Assembly (NCBI GenBank): GCA_036674765.1
Contig: JARVKI010000003.1
Coordinates: 682,001-746,000, forward strand
Source of the DNA: Seiridium cupressi
Taxonomy: Eukaryota > Ascomycota > Sordariomycetes > Amphisphaeriales > Sporocadaceae
Reading direction: 5' to 3'
Length of the DNA stretch: 64,000 bases
Of the stretch, positions 1 through 13,261 are shown piece by piece (within the stretch, counting starts at the first letter, position 1; each line of letters starts with the position of its first letter). The translations under genes and the position numbers were made by a program. The notes under the pieces are model-generated. The model had not been told where the DNA came from. It did no database searches and saw only the letters and a program-made list of their open reading frames with translations.

Positions 1-3000
1 ACTTTTCGGTAGTAACCGTTAGATCTTTGCGAAAGTCCAGCCAGCACCTAACGCTAGAACAGTCTCGAAAAAAAAAAAAGTGATCACCAGTACCGACCGC
101 AGCTTGCAACGGCCGAAACATCATCGTTGCACGTAGTCTACGGATCGCATTGGTTCGCCTTGGATGAACAGGAGTCCCGAGCTCCAACTATTTAGAGCCC
201 CTGTCGTGTATCCAGGACAGCTTCCAGTCGACGGTAGTTGCCACAACGTGGCGTGCCAGAAGAAAGCTTGACCGCCTTAACCCACGTGGCAGCTTACAAG
301 TCGTGACACCATAAGCCCTTTCTAAATGTATTTATCCCTAGTCAGTTTTCGTCACTATATTCATTTCTAGACGCATGAGCCAAGTGCAAGGATCAAAATA
401 GCACAGTCTTAATCTGGAGAGACAATACTTCGTTCACATCAACTATATAAGCTGAGCTTGGATGCTCCATGCATGTATAAGAGTATCTATTCTCGGCGCG
501 TCATACCCCCTCAGTCATTACTTGCATGTTGTCGCATGCATCACAAGAGCCGCTGGTTCAAGCAGTGTTAAGGAAGTGGGTATAAACCGGTAAAGCGCAT
601 GACGATTTCCAAGTTCGGTTGGGACCCAGTTCTGTCATGTTGCTAGGAGGAACCAAAACAAACTCGAACAAACTTAGTTATACTTGCGAATTACTTAATG
701 CTCAATTTTGTACGCCAAATAGGTCACACCATTTAGATAACATCGACTGAGCCTCTTGTCCACAAACATAGTTGACGACTGTCAGATAACTGACGTGCTA
801 CATCCGAAGGTACTAATTTTGCCTTGGCCGCGCTATCTAGAGACGACGTGTACGTAGCTGGCTAATTGTGTCGCGATAATACATTAATGGCCAAATAATA
901 ATTCGGACCGAGCCGAATTTATAGATTCTGCTCGGGCTGGTCGTAACGGCATCGTGTTTACGATAGTCTGGAACCATTACATATTACTAATATAGTCCGA
1001 ATGTGCTATTTATCCGCAGGCTCAGATTACCCGCAGCAAGACATGCTTGTAGCCTACACTACTTATGCGTACCTTCGATGTCTTGGTAAGTGCTCTCCAT
1101 TTTTTAACTTTGGCAATAGTGGATTTCGCTTGCATCCGGGCCTAACGTTTATCGTCTATTAAGATTTAGTTCTCTGTTATTCTTCTATTAGCCGCGTTAA
1201 AATGCACTTTAGAGCTATAGAAAAATGCTAGCGGTGTTAGCCCTGCGACTGTGTAGCCTAAGGGTCTCTTCTTCGGCCCAACCTTGACATATAATGACGC
1301 CGAGTTTTCGACGTACTATTTGACCGGAAAATTATTACTTTAAATACACTGAAATCCCGATCCTTGGTTTGGATGTGTTACTTATACTCAACAGTAAGGA
1401 AAACTTCCACGATGAAAGTGTACGTGACATTAGCACCGAGCCAGTGTCATTCCGGCCAACGACCGCATAATCAGAATCACGGAAGGGCTATCTGCAAATC
1501 CTTCGTGGTAGTGATCAAGTGTGCTAACCTACACAGTCAAAAGGCACTCTGACAAATCTTCTCATCCCAGTAGATCTGGCATAACTCTGGAGCTTGCATC
1601 CTAATACTTGAAAAGACGTCTCGGATTTCATAAGAATCACATGACCTAAGCCAACTCAGCGATAGTTGTTATACAGTTGTTAGTATATCTAATAATTAGA
1701 ATCACCATCCTCGAGGGTTGCTAGACGACAGATGTGAGATTTAGATGGCCATTAGTAATGCCCGAGATGGTTCCAAGCACGTAAACAGCACGGTATCACC
1801 GGCGATCATATTAGTAAAATAATCATTCCCTTTAGTAGTTTCATGTATTCCTACCTTAGAGCTGAGTTACTGGTAGATATAAGTAGCTGGAGGCGGGGAA
1901 GTTAGACTATCCTAACCTAACGGATTGATGATAATCGTTATTGCATCACAAAAGCTCTCTATACTAGAAGACAAAGGGCTATTATATGCTTGTAGATCGT
2001 TGAAAGAGTATACTACAATTTTGGCCACGAAGGTGGCCTGGCATATAGAAGCCCTGTAAATAGACTCGGAAATGTTGTGCCCATATAGAATAAAATACAA
2101 TATTAGTTTAAGGATGGAGTATTTTATAACTTAAGAACTAAATATATTTAGACTAGCTTAAGCAGATTGAATTGCTAGCAGATATAGCTTTGAAAGATAA
2201 TTATATAGGGTGATTAGATTAATGTATGTCTTGCTAAAGTCTAAGACACGGAATATTTTCTTCCCTTAAATTGTGGGACTGAGACCGCTAGCCGACAGTC
2301 CATCCTAGACACATAACCAGGTATACGTGTGCCCTAAAAGGAGTTATACTTCAGTGATAGGTGGTGGTTCGTTCGCAATGATTGTTAAGAATAGCGTGCA
2401 AGCAAACACCATTTTGCGCGCGGTAAAACATTCTCAGCGTAACAGTGAATACAATGTCTTAAAAAGCAGACTCCTCTCCCGAAAGACTCAAGTTCATTAT
2501 AGCAAACAGAGCTCTGACTCTTTGTATTACATAATAGTATCAGGAAGGATTGTCCACTTGTTGAGCTCATTGAGATGTCTTGATACTAATTTTACAGACC
2601 TGCCTATGAGTACTTGAAGATCAGCGGAACATAGAGTTTTCGAGATCGAGCAAGGAACATGATCCTGTTTCTCTCTAGTGTGTCAGATCCACGCAAAAGC
2701 AAACATGACAGTGGAAAACTCGAACAGCTAAGGTGCCGCCATCATCTTGATATGTCGTATCAAACAAGTAACCACGGAAAGATTCTAGGAACAGCAATAA
2801 AAGTCCAGAGAAACTATTGTTAACTCGGTGTTATTTCTTCTGCATCCGGCAGTAAAGAGTTATGGGAACGTCTTCCAGCATACTTCTAGTGAAGAGTCAC
2901 CAGAGGAGGTCCAAGAGCATCACTTCTGCCAAGATACAGTATGCCGTCCAATTTGTAACGCTGAAAATAGCCTAGGTACTAATAATTCGAGAGGCCAGGG

Positions 3001-5087
3001 TATGATTGAACAGCCTGACTCTGCTGTTAACTGAGGGGCGTTACTGCCGAGAGAATTTCGGTTCAAAAGGGGGTCACATACATGTATGTAATGTACAAGG
3101 GTATTCGGGCCACGGATGCTTTCTGTAGAGTTCATCCTGACCATACTTCTTACGTGGTCCCATCCTCGTAGGACATCTGATTGGACAGGTGCTGATTATG
3201 CTCCTGTGTGACATCCCATATTTGTTACAAGGTCTCGTCGGGGGAAACAGCTGATCAAGCTGTGCTGTAGCGTCGATCGTCAGTCAGCATTATGCTAATA
3301 GGGAGCGGTGAGAGTTGAGACCCGAGACCGGATACGTAGAGCTAGTAATTTCTCAATATAGTCCACCTGCATCGTCAAGTCTAGCCTCTACGTGTGAGGT
3401 CCTTGAACGTTGTGGCAGTGCTCAGCCTGATACGGTGCAGAAAGCACCAAAGGAACAAAAATGATAGGTTCAAAATATGATGGCCAAGCCAGATACGATT
3501 GCATGCGATTGCGCATGTTACTCTGTCTGACAACCCAATCTACCTCTTGCATCTGGGGGCGGGCCGATGTTTGGGCAGTCCGCTCACTGATCGACCGAGT
3601 TGCAGCCGGGCCATTCCATACTGGGCTGAAGATGGTGGTTCCGGAAGTTAATATCAAGTTTCACAGACGCTGCTTGGAGTCATAGCTGCGAGCCAATAGT
3701 GCGACCCTTTGCTACTCCGCCATGATCACTTGCAGAAACGCACTTCGATCTAGGCTCCTGGCTTGTGTAGTGCAGCTCGACATATCGCGCTGTGTAGGGA
3801 CTGACTCTCGCAACGATGCACCACCCACTGTACCAAGAGGGCACCGACGTTACCTCTCATAGGGTACCTAAATGCGCACAACCAGCTTATAGAGTCCAGA
3901 CTCCGGATTCCAGCTGGTTTCCGATAGCTGGCGAGTCTCTTGCTCGGGTCCATGGGCAGCACATCTCAAAAGCGGTTCAAACAACAGGGCTGAAGCCTGG
4001 TGAGGGTCCAGTCAGAGCGTGACCTGCAACCATTCCAGTCTGGATTTTAAGCTTTATGGTGTAAGTTGCCCCGCTGAGGGCTATTTATAGTATCCGGGAC
4101 CAGCAGCTACGTAGGGATCTCAGGGGTCCACTCACACCAGGATCTAGCTCTGCATTTGCGATGTAACTTATCAATAGCAATCTCCACAAGAAACAATAAG
4201 CAGTTCGCGACAGTGCTGCTTTTTGGGGGGCTACCCAATTGAGTCAAATCCAACTGCACACAACCGGTTTCACATACAAGCAGGCCCTTGAATCGGAATG
4301 ACACTCTCCAGTGCTTTGCTGCGTGGTATTGGTCAATTGATGAGTCAATGCCACACTCGCGCTTTGCAGATATGCTCCCTTACATGGAAAACCGACTATT
4401 TGCAGCTGCTAGCTGCCTTTGCGGCAAAGCACTGCCCGGGGGAGAACTAGTATCATCAACATCAGGACAGGAAATCAGCTAGCCGCAACGCGCGATATGC
4501 ATAGCTGCGAAATTGGCAACTCTGGCTACCAATTGTCGGAGTGAACAGGGTAGTTTGCCACTTGCATCTTACCTGGACACCCATCACTGCTGCGGAGATA
4601 CGAACCTCGGGGCATAGTCGTGGTGACGTTGTCTTGAACTATCTCCTATGACTGGGACGGCCGTTGGTGAGGGAGGTGTCAAGGAACGTAGTAGAATGCA
4701 CTCGGTGCGGCCCTTTTCTTGAACTGCTCGGAATCGCGTCGCGACGCCTGCTACTTCACTTTCGTTACATGAAGTCCATGGCGAGAATAAGCCCGGCCCC
4801 GTCAGATACAAGGTCGTTTCTCAGCTTGGCAGAGCCATCGCCCATTGGCGTGTTGGTAAGTGGGAGGGGAAAGGGCATCCATCGGTTGAATGAGCTTCTG
4901 CAGCCCTGTCGCAATTCGTCAGGGCTGGTGTAGTCTGACTGATTCTCCAACTTACAACTCTCAAATTTCATCTTCTCTCCTGCCCGAAGAAGCAGAGCAG
5001 AGCAGGCAATCCATCCAATGCAGCTATCTTGAACGTGTATCTTGTTGTTTTTTGTTTCCGCTTCATGGCGCCTGCGTGACGTCTGAT
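1..5087. other. Gene-free left end
   Basis: No reading frame here resembles a protein I know, and none continues across a plausible splice junction. Composition changes along the segment: about 2090-2290 is very AT-rich, while 3400-4700 is closer to balanced GC. I see no tRNA, telomeric array or clear transposon terminus; the two telomere-like CCTAAC units near 1911-1921 are isolated. It could be old repeat DNA eroded by mutation, but no source element can be named. Confidence 0.5.
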
Positions 5088-5547
5088 CTTGCCCTGGTCC
5101 TGTACTTCCGGCTCCCCTTTGTTGGCCGCATTTGCTGACGGATCCGGGGTTGACGCCGGACGCAGCCGAGCGAGCACAGTAGCCTGCGACGAGACAATCC
5201 ATCATCCCAATCCCTCGGTTGGGTACAAGGCGACGCTCTCCACCCACGCACGCACGCAGGAAGAAGCATCAGCAGCAGCAGTAGCAGCAAAGCTCGCCAG
5301 CACAGCCCCCTTCAGAGGCAGGCCAGCAGCACCTCGGCCCCTGCAACCGTGCTGCAGAGGCCCATCTTCCCGGCAGCCAGCCCGCCATAGAGCGTCAGCC
5401 GTTTGGACTGGGAGGAATAAGCCAGATCATCCCGTGAGCCCGTCCCATCTTTTCTCACTGCCAGTGCGCACAGCAAAGACGCATTCTTTTTGTTGTGTCA
5501 AGCAGCGCGCCGAGCCTAAAGAGGGACAAGCCCCTAATAATACAACT
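5088..5547 (+). promoter_or_regulatory. Promoter and leader of the Q-rich gene
   Basis: The frame of the downstream gene is open from about 5089, but it holds no ATG until 5548. The upstream codons are therefore most likely 5' untranslated leader rather than protein. A CAG-rich run near 5266-5290 lies in this leader. Confidence 0.45.
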
Positions 5548-8500
5548 ATGCCCTCCTTCGGTCGCATTGGCAGGCACAGCAATCGTTCTCAGCACAACCT
5601 GGTCGAGCAGCAGCTGGCGAATGCACCGCCGTCGCTGGTCACTTCGAGCTCGTCTGGCGTTGGAGTAGGAGTTGGTCCCGGGTCTGGCGCTGCCTCTGCC
5701 AATACCCCCCCTTCAGCCTCGTCTACCGCGCTCAGCTCCAGCGAATCCTTTCAGGTCGACACAAGGGTCGCCCAACAGCAGGCACAAAACAAACAACTAC
5801 AACAATCACAACAACAACAACAGCAGAAGCAGCACCAGCAGCGTCTGCAGGAGCATTCACGTTCTCTCGGACAGCAGCCGCCGTTGACAGCACAATACCA
5901 ACAACAACAGCCCCAGGTCTACGCTGCTAATCCTGGTGCTGCTCTTACGTCAAACCACAACCCCACCAGTAGCATCCCCAATTCGTCTGCCGCTACTGCC
6001 ACTGCCACTGCTTACGGCAATTCGCGACAGCAACAACAACAGCTGCAGCAACAACAGCAAAAGAGCCACCACCAAGACTTTGCCGATTCGGTTTCGCGCT
6101 CGCAGTCGACACGCTATCCCCAGGTATCGCCGCTGCAGACACAACAGCCGTTCGCGCCCGCCTCGAGCTCGGCCGACAACCTCCCTGACACCATCTCATC
6201 ACCCCTCCTTCCACAGGCGCAGGCAGGCTACCCCATTGGGCCTCACCAACAACAGCACCCAAACCAAACCGCCCCCACGGAAGCAAAGCAGTCCACCCGG
6301 AAACTGATCAAGAAGATACTCCAGGGAGCATCTGCGAGTAGAGCTGCATCTTCCGCCGTGTCTTCGCCAGATCCGCATCAGCACCAGCACCCCAATTCCT
6401 ACGATAATACCGCTGGTCTTGCTCGCAGGCCGTCTAAGCGAGTGAACAATCCCTTTCCACCTTCCGTCCGGACCAGCGTGTCTCTGGAGCAACAACAAAT
6501 TCCTGACTGGCAACAGCAGCCACCACCACAGCAGCAGCAGCAGCAACAGTCCTCCACACAGGCCTCACCACTTCAAGGCGTAGGGGAAACGGCCGAAACC
6601 TATAACAACGAGAAGTCCTTACCTACCCCAGAACTCCGCTTACAGAATCCCCAGTCTCAAACTCAGGGACCACAACCACCCCGCCCCCACCCCCACCAAA
6701 ACACGATACGACAGGTATCCGCCGACGTCGAGACATCGCCCTACAGCCCAGAAGACCTAGCATTCCAGCAGCATCAAGCTCAAGCTCAGCTGCAGGCCCA
6801 ATTGCAAGCTCAAGGCGGGCAGCAACAACGCTACGGACAGATTGTCGTCGATCCCGCTCAACCCCAGGAGCAATACCAGCAATACACGAACCCTCAAGCA
6901 CCAGACCAAACCCAGTACCCGCAGGGCAACCCCCCAAGGCTATACACTGGGCACCTTGCGTCTCAGCAGTCGAACCCCGAGACTATCTCTCAGCTCTCGT
7001 ACGAATCGCCCGTCACGGAGTCGGATCAGCGATCGGCACATATCCAGTCAACCCAAACCTCGCCAGCGGTGAATTATCCCCAGCAGGACCTTTCGGTGAC
7101 GCCGAGCCAACAACCTGTCTCGCCTTTGCCGTCCATAGCTCAACCAGTACCCATGGCGCCCCCTTCTGGAGGGCCTCCGAGCCGTAGATCAGGGGATGAC
7201 AAGACACGAAGCGGCAATATCGAGCCGCCCCCGGGCCCACCACCCGGTTATAGACATAGTCAAGCAATGAACACTATGGGCTCTCTGCCCCCGACTCCCG
7301 GCCCTGCGCAAGCCAACCGAGAGTTTCGAGCAAGCAATGTTCCGGAACGGCAGGCCCAGCAGCAGCAGTTTGAAGGCGGTAACGACACAGGTCGCCACAG
7401 CCCGCAACCTTCTACTGGAGGTGAACGGGAGGCAGATCCCGAGAAGCAGTTTAAAGATCTACGTGAGCAGGATCCTGACCAGGCACGAACCGTCCCACAT
7501 GCTAACCCTGAGTCCAGTCACGAAATACAAGAACGTCAAGCGACTCTATTTCGATGGCAAAGGCCAGATTGAGCAGTTGACCAACCAGGTTGAGCAACTG
7601 CAAAATGCTGTAGCCAACCAGCGCATCTCCCAATCTCGAACGGCGCTTGATGATAGCGAATACACTACCCGGTTCAACCGGTTGAATGGGGCAATAAACA
7701 ATTTGTCGTTTAACATTAGAAAAGACTGGCGGACGTTACCACCGTGGATCAATCGGTATGTCAGTACAGAGGCGCTTAAGACGGGCAAGCAGGAAATGAC
7801 GGCAGTCGGTCGGGCCGTTGTCACGCGATGGGTTGTGGAGGAAATATTCAACAAGTGCTTCCATCCCGGTCTGAACAGGGAACTGAGTCGCCAACTCAAG
7901 GAGATCGAGCAGAACATTCGCAGGTTCTCATATACTCTGAACAGCCAAGAGGAGTTTGAAGCATTAACTTCCAAGGTTGTCAGCTGGCGGATGGCTACAC
8001 TAGAAGGGCTCCAGCATACCCTTCAGTCCCATGAAAGCCAGGAGCGCAGGACCAATTTCACGGAGTCGGCGTCGGACGAGCTGACTGCCCACATCTACGA
8101 GCATCTGGTTGAGTCACGTCCGGCAGGCGTAGCCGGTAGCGTCGCCATGATCGTGGAGCTTGCCGTCGGAATTGCGGCCAACTTGTCATTGGAATCCCGC
8201 GATGTGGCCGTGACATATCCGCTGCCCGGCGACACGATACAGCCGGATTTTATGGAGCTGGAGAAAGCGGGGCTGCCTCCTCTACCGGATAACGAAGACG
8301 CCGAAGACAGCGGCCAAGATGGCGACAAGTCCAAACGAGATAAAAAGAGCGGTATGTTGAACATGCTGGGTGGTGTACCGCCTCCAGGAAGCCGGAAAAG
8401 CAGCGTCGTCTCGAATACTGACATGGATGCCTCACCAGCAGCAGTCCCGGCACCCCCGGCCAAGGATTCCTCCAAAGTCCGTTTCGCAGGGTTTGTGGCC

Positions 8501-8557
8501 GTTGAGGTCAGGGGAAGGCAGGTATTGGTCAAGGCCCCAGTGTGGAATCTCGGTTAG
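5548..8557 (+). CDS. Q-rich fungal protein with conserved C-terminal domain
   Basis: Two exons, 5548-7462 and 7518-8557, give a protein of 984 residues. The 55-nt intron starts GTGAGC, has a GCTAAC branch site and ends CCAG; splicing joins FKDL to LTKYKNVKRLYFDGK. The ATG at 5548 is the first in this frame. Residues 1 to about 630 are low-complexity, rich in Gln, Pro and Ser, with many CAA/CAG runs, and are probably disordered. After the intron the protein changes: a coiled-coil-like stretch (KGQIEQLTNQVEQL) leads into an ordered helical block with motifs such as LNGAINNLSFNIRKDW and RFSYTLNSQEEFEAL, and it ends with a short basic tail. I recognise the C-terminal part as a type kept among filamentous ascomycetes but know no assigned function. 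The Gln-rich region may support condensate or scaffold behaviour; that is inference. Confidence 0.8.
5773..6550 (+). repeat. CAA/CAG glutamine-codon runs
   Basis: Interrupted CAA/CAG tracts encode poly-Gln stretches, the clearest near 5794-5830, 6028-6060 and 6526-6548. They mix both Gln codons, so they are imperfect and probably more stable than pure CAG repeats. They lie in the disordered part of the Q-rich protein. Confidence 0.75.
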
Positions 8558-9452
8558 GACAATCGACAGGATACACATGAGATTATTTTACTTTGTTCCG
8601 CAACGCACCCACATTACTCCTACTATCACCCATAGCCAATCCCAGTCGGCCCCGATCCTTCTGGGTAGGGGAGGAGACTGCGGAGCAGGAGATTGAATTG
8701 GGGACGCAGCACCAGTTGTCTAAACCTCAAGCGTAGTCGGCATAGGCAATCGGGGAAAGGAATGAAATGTTGGATCAGGAACATTAAGAACGCATTCCTC
8801 TCTCCCTGTCGACTTCGCTGAAGCCTTTGCTCCAGCCATTTCTTCGACTATGCGAGGTGATGGAAACACAACCTTGATTTTGTAAGTAGGAGGTCGAGAC
8901 GCGACCTCGGGAAGCGTCAAGCTAGGATGGAGGTGGTTTGGTAAGAGCGCCCATGGTCAGGTCGAAAAGATCCCTGTACGTTAACGAAATGGGATAGGGG
9001 CTGGGAGGGTTCAGCGACGAGAGATGATGAAATTCACCCAAAAGATTTCCTTCCTATACCCCTTTTGAATGAATAATATTACGCCGGTCCTGCTGGTCTC
9101 CAAAACAGGGTGATTACTACCAAAAGTTGTAGACAAACAAGACCGAGCAGCACGGGCAATTTGGTCATGTCTCGTGGACCGGAAGAGCAATGTGATGGGT
9201 TTGGTTTAACACCGTAGTATAAAGTTACACCGCCTAGTTCCGGACCAGACAATTCTGCCGCATGCCCCTCCATGACCGAGCTTGGCTAATAGATTGTACC
9301 CCTCCAAACGGTCAATTTTCCAAGGTTCTGGTATAGCAAGTGGCTTCACTCTAAAGAATACATTATAGTGGCTACGCCTGGATGTGAGAATACTTCTCCA
9401 GGTTTACCCTACACCGCAGTACGGGCCGACTTGACTTGATCAATAAGCAACA
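8558..9452. other. Intergenic, Q-rich gene 3' end and EFM4 promoter
   Basis: Tandem spacer between two plus-strand genes. Short open frames on either strand match nothing I recognise. It should hold the 3' UTR of the first gene and the promoter and leader of EFM4. Confidence 0.5.
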
Positions 9453-10482
9453 ATGGCGGCCGAGAATGGCAGCGCCGATGCATGGGCGGCGAAACCAACA
9501 CACCTCGAACCGTCGGAACTGGGTACTAAGGAATAGTAAGTTATACCTACCTGTCTCGTATCTCTCTTCTTCCGTTTTGCTCTCCCCCAAACACTCATAC
9601 TTTACAGCTGTCCATATCAGAGCAAGGGCAAGAGCAAGAGGAAGAGACAGTTCAGGCTAATGCGTGTCGTGGATCAATAGCTGGAACGACCTATATAGCC
9701 GCGAGATCACCAACCACGCCTCCAACCCGACCGACACGGGCACCAACTGGTTCGACGACTCGGGCGCACAGGATAAAGTCCTCGAGTTCCTCGCCTCGCA
9801 CTTCGCACAGCCCCCGCACGAAATACGCTCGGCTAGGAGAGAGACGAGCTTCCTGGACCTGGGCACGGGCAATGGCGAGCTGCTGTTCGGGCTGAGGGAG
9901 GAGGGCTGGAGCGGCCGGATGCTGGGCGTGGACTATAGCGAGAGGAGTGTCGAGTTCGCCAAGCGAATCAACGACACGCGGCAAGAACAGTTCAGCGCCG
10001 ACGCCGAGCAGGCTGAAGAAGAGCCAGCGGCCGAGGAGGAACAGGACGGCGACGACGAAGAGCCGGCGCCGTCTCGAGAGCCCGTCGAGTTCGCGCAGCA
10101 CGACATCCTCTCACCTCCCTCCGCCGACGCAGCAGTGCTGTCGGGTGCCCAAAGCCACGGATGGGACGTCGTCCTGGATAAGGGCACGTTTGACGCCATC
10201 TCGCTATCCTCTGCCACCGATGGCCAGGGCCGACGAATCAACGAGGGATACCGCGCTGCTGCGCTGAGGCTGGTCAGGGACGGAGGACTCTTCCTGATCA
10301 CGAGCTGCAACTGGACAGAGGACGAGCTGGAGCGGTGGTTTGCCGGTAAGAGTGAGCAGGAACGCGATGGAGATCAAGCGAGGTTCGAGGTTGCGAACCG
10401 GATCCATTACAGGAGTTTCAGCTTTGGGGGAGTCAAAGGACAGACAATCAGTAGTGTTTGTTTCATCAAGATAGGGTCATGA
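9453..10482 (+). CDS. EFM4: Protein-lysine N-methyltransferase EFM4 (eEF1A-specific)
   Basis: Two exons, 9453-9535 and 9681-10482, encode 294 residues. The 145-nt intron runs GTAAGT..ATAG with a GCTAAT branch site. It is fixed by the family signature ELGTKEYWNDLYSREI, whose Tyr codon is split by the intron, so the start lies upstream in exon 1 (MAAENGSADAW). The seven-beta-strand SAM fold shows motif I as LDLGTGNGELLFGL (about 86-99), then an acidic loop, then DVVLDKGTFDAISLSS and the C-terminal SFGGVKGQTISSVCFIKI. Family members methylate a lysine of translation elongation factor eEF1A in the cytosol (Lys316 in yeast). An acidic Glu/Asp/Ala-rich insertion of about 25 residues sits between the SAM motif and the catalytic region and looks disordered. 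The assignment is firm at family level; the target site is inferred from orthology. Confidence 0.9.
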
Positions 10483-10986
10483 CGTTCAGTACAAATGAAC
10501 TTCGCCACCGGCAAGAACAAAAAGCACCAAGCCGGCTATATTACCTGAAAATAGAGCCCAAGAAATGATACCCATGATGGAAAGAGGACCTGTTTTTCCT
10601 CACGTGCAATAATACGAATGAATCAAAGGGGATCTATAGATCGTTGCTTCTTTTTTTCCTTTTTACTTCCTCATAACCCTGCCCTTTAATCATACAATCC
10701 CAACCTGGGACCAAGTGTCTCCCACACTTCTTGCATCTTTGGCCTCCTGCCTCGATCTATGCATTACGTCTCTCTGGATTCATTAGCGAACGAGACGTGA
10801 TCCCTCTCAAAGTCCATGATGATCAAGTCCACGTCCAATTGGTGCTGTCGTAATCTGTCTAACGGGCGGTTCTTTTGATGCTTTGTCATAAACTAGGCGC
10901 CATGCTCCTGTATTTTACGTGCAAGGAGAAAAAAGTGCAAGGTTGGCAGAACAGAATTGCTTCATTTTGTCTTCGTCTCAGGTCAA
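10483..10986. other. Convergent 3' spacer (EFM4 / PP2A-A)
   Basis: Tail-to-tail spacer between two convergent genes. It contains T-rich and AT-rich stretches (for example near 10645-10665) suited to 3' UTR and polyadenylation signals, and no gene that I can see. Confidence 0.5.
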
Positions 10987-13261
10987 TTACGGCGACGTAT
11001 TCATCGGGTCTCCACCAGCGCCAGGAGCTTGTGCGGCTGCTGTCGTAGCGAAGTATCTAACGTCCACGTCGTCGTCCTTCTGCAGCTTTTCCAGGCTAGG
11101 CAAAATCCTCTCTGTAATCAGCTCCAGAGACTTTGGTGATGCTGTCAGGTCCTTCGAGCCCGCCTTTTCCAGCTCGTAAATGGTGCCAGACTCCGGCAGC
11201 CGCTTCAGTGTGTCGACGAGAGCGCCATATGTCTTGGCAACATTGAACCGAATGTTGGGAATGTCATCTTCCACGAGCTTATCCAACATAGGGAGAATCG
11301 ACTTGTCAATGACCTCCAAACTGACCACTGTGGACAGAGTCTGTTGGCATTGATTGTTAGCAAGCGGAATTCAGTTGGCCAGCAGGTTAGCTTACCGTGA
11401 TAGCAAAGGCCGTCGTCATTCGGTATAGGTAATTAGGGTGTGAACCCATGGCCATAACCTTGGGAATGATAGCCTCACTGGCCCACTCAACACCGAAGAC
11501 CTCCGTGAGCTTCTTGAGGTTGTGCGTAGCGGCCTCTCGAATGGAGAAGACAGTATCACCCAGCCACCCCATGCACAATCCGCTGAGTTTGTCGTCGAAG
11601 AATTTGACGCCCAATTGACTAGCCAACAAAGGAATGTACTCGATGATAGCGAGTCTGACTCTCCACTGCTTGTCCTCAGCAAGCTGTGTGATCGCTGGCA
11701 GGAGCGATTGAGACAGCAGGTCAATGCCAATGACTGAAGACGTTAGCACGGCTCACGGGGCGCACAAAAGTATCGGCTCTGACTGACCTTGATTGACAAG
11801 TTCCAGTTTCGAGATGATGTGAAGGCGAACCTCGGGGAACTCATCCTTCAGCATTTGCAAAAACATGGGCAGCAGGTGGTCGATAGTCCTAAGACAGCGT
11901 CAGCGATCACCTCCTCTTTGCGAAAATTGCGATCTTCTCCTTACTCTTGCTTGCCCAAAATGGGCGCAAGTCCACTGATCTGGGTGCCCAGTGCAGCACG
12001 AACGTGCTGAGACGTGTCCGAAACCAGGTCCTCAACGTTGCTCATAATATCGTTCAGCAGCGTAGTCCTGTCGACCAAGGCGCAGAATCCAGGGATTTGA
12101 CCAGCAATCGCAGTTCGCACTTCGGCCTCGTTATCCTTCAAAAGCTTGTTGAACGCGGGGACCAGATCCCTCGACACAACTTCCTCGTCTACTGCTTTTG
12201 CGATCTAATCAAACATGTCAGATTTGTTGCCCCGTACGCGACTGAGAGACCGCAGCGACATACCTTCTCGAACCTATCGGCAATCATATACCTGACCCGC
12301 CAGCTCTTGTCTTCTATCAGATTACGTAGGGTGGTGAGCAGAACTCCGTGGCTGGCCTGCTGCTCCTTGGGTACGACCTCGGCGATCGAGATGAGAATCT
12401 CCACGGTGAGGAGTCGCACGCTGTCTTGGTCGTCCTGAGCCAGGTGCTGAAAGAGGGGTATCATTTCTTCAACGACAATAGCCGCCGGCATCTCCTTCAC
12501 AAACTTGGCCATGTGGGTGGCTGACTGGCGACGTACCATGGGGGTCTCATCGTGTACCAGCAGGCCGAACTGTTGCCTGAGGGACTCCTGGACTTGGGGA
12601 GAGACTTTCGAGTAAGGAGCGGTATAGAGGCCGCAACCTGATACCTTGGATGTGAACCAGTCGGCTTTCGATAGACGGATGGTTAGAGGGATGAAGTACT
12701 CCTCAACTTGCTGGGAGGAAAGCTCGCTGCAGATCTTGTTAAGCGACTCGACGGCCTAGTCACGGTGAGCAGCTGGCACGTGGGGGGGTTCACCGAGAGT
12801 GATGCGGAACCAACCTTGTCTCTGACGACGGGCTCCTCGATCGCAGCGAGGTTCTCTAGGGGTGAAAGAAGGACATGGCCCCATTGAGGGCCGCCGACGT
12901 ATTCGATGAAGCTGCCGAGCTCCTCGCTTAGGGCCACGAGGACCTCGTCTTCGTCTTCGACCGACTCTAAGAAGGGCGTTAGATGCTGGTCTGTTTGGGC
13001 AAAGCTGAAGGGTTGTGGTATCTGACCATCAAGGAAGGGGATGAGCTCCTCCCGAGTGCGCTCGGCGCCGAGGGCCAGGGCGATGGTGGAGAGTCGGTGG
13101 ATGGCGTTCAATCGCAGAAGGACATCGTCGTGCTGTAGGAAGGGTTAACCACAAGGCTCAGAGGTTGACATGGTGGTGGTCACCGCCCGACGCACCTTGA
13201 GTTCGTCAATGAGCACGGCGATGGGGTAGAGCTCATCGTTTGCAGTGGGCGCGTCAGCCAT
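10987..13261 (-). CDS. TPD3: PP2A scaffold (A/PR65) subunit
   Basis: Eight exons on the minus strand: 13261-13196, 13132-13027, 12966-12815, 12755-12264, 12204-11945, 11888-11788, 11733-11396 and 11340-10987. They give 622 residues, near the usual 590-620. Introns are 54-64 nt, several with CTAAC branch sites. The product is a chain of HEAT repeats with typical PR65 motifs: [58 protein letters not shown] and [20 protein letters not shown]65 forms a curved scaffold that binds the PP2A catalytic subunit and the exchangeable B subunits, and so directs dephosphorylation in cell cycle, cytokinesis and polarity. A short stretch rich in Ala, Gly and Pro forms the C-terminus after the last repeat. 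The start [20 protein letters not shown] fits family N-termini. Confidence 0.95.

Noticed and set aside
1911..1925. CCTAACCTAAC, resembling telomeric repeats
   Set aside because: Only two units, isolated and internal; no array that would indicate a chromosome end.
4765..5247. 160-codon minus-strand frame near the first gene
   Set aside because: It overlaps the leader of the Q-rich gene in antisense and shows no recognisable motif or splice context.
10987..13261. Several plus-strand frames of 70-160 codons
   Set aside because: All are antisense shadows of the PP2A-A exons.
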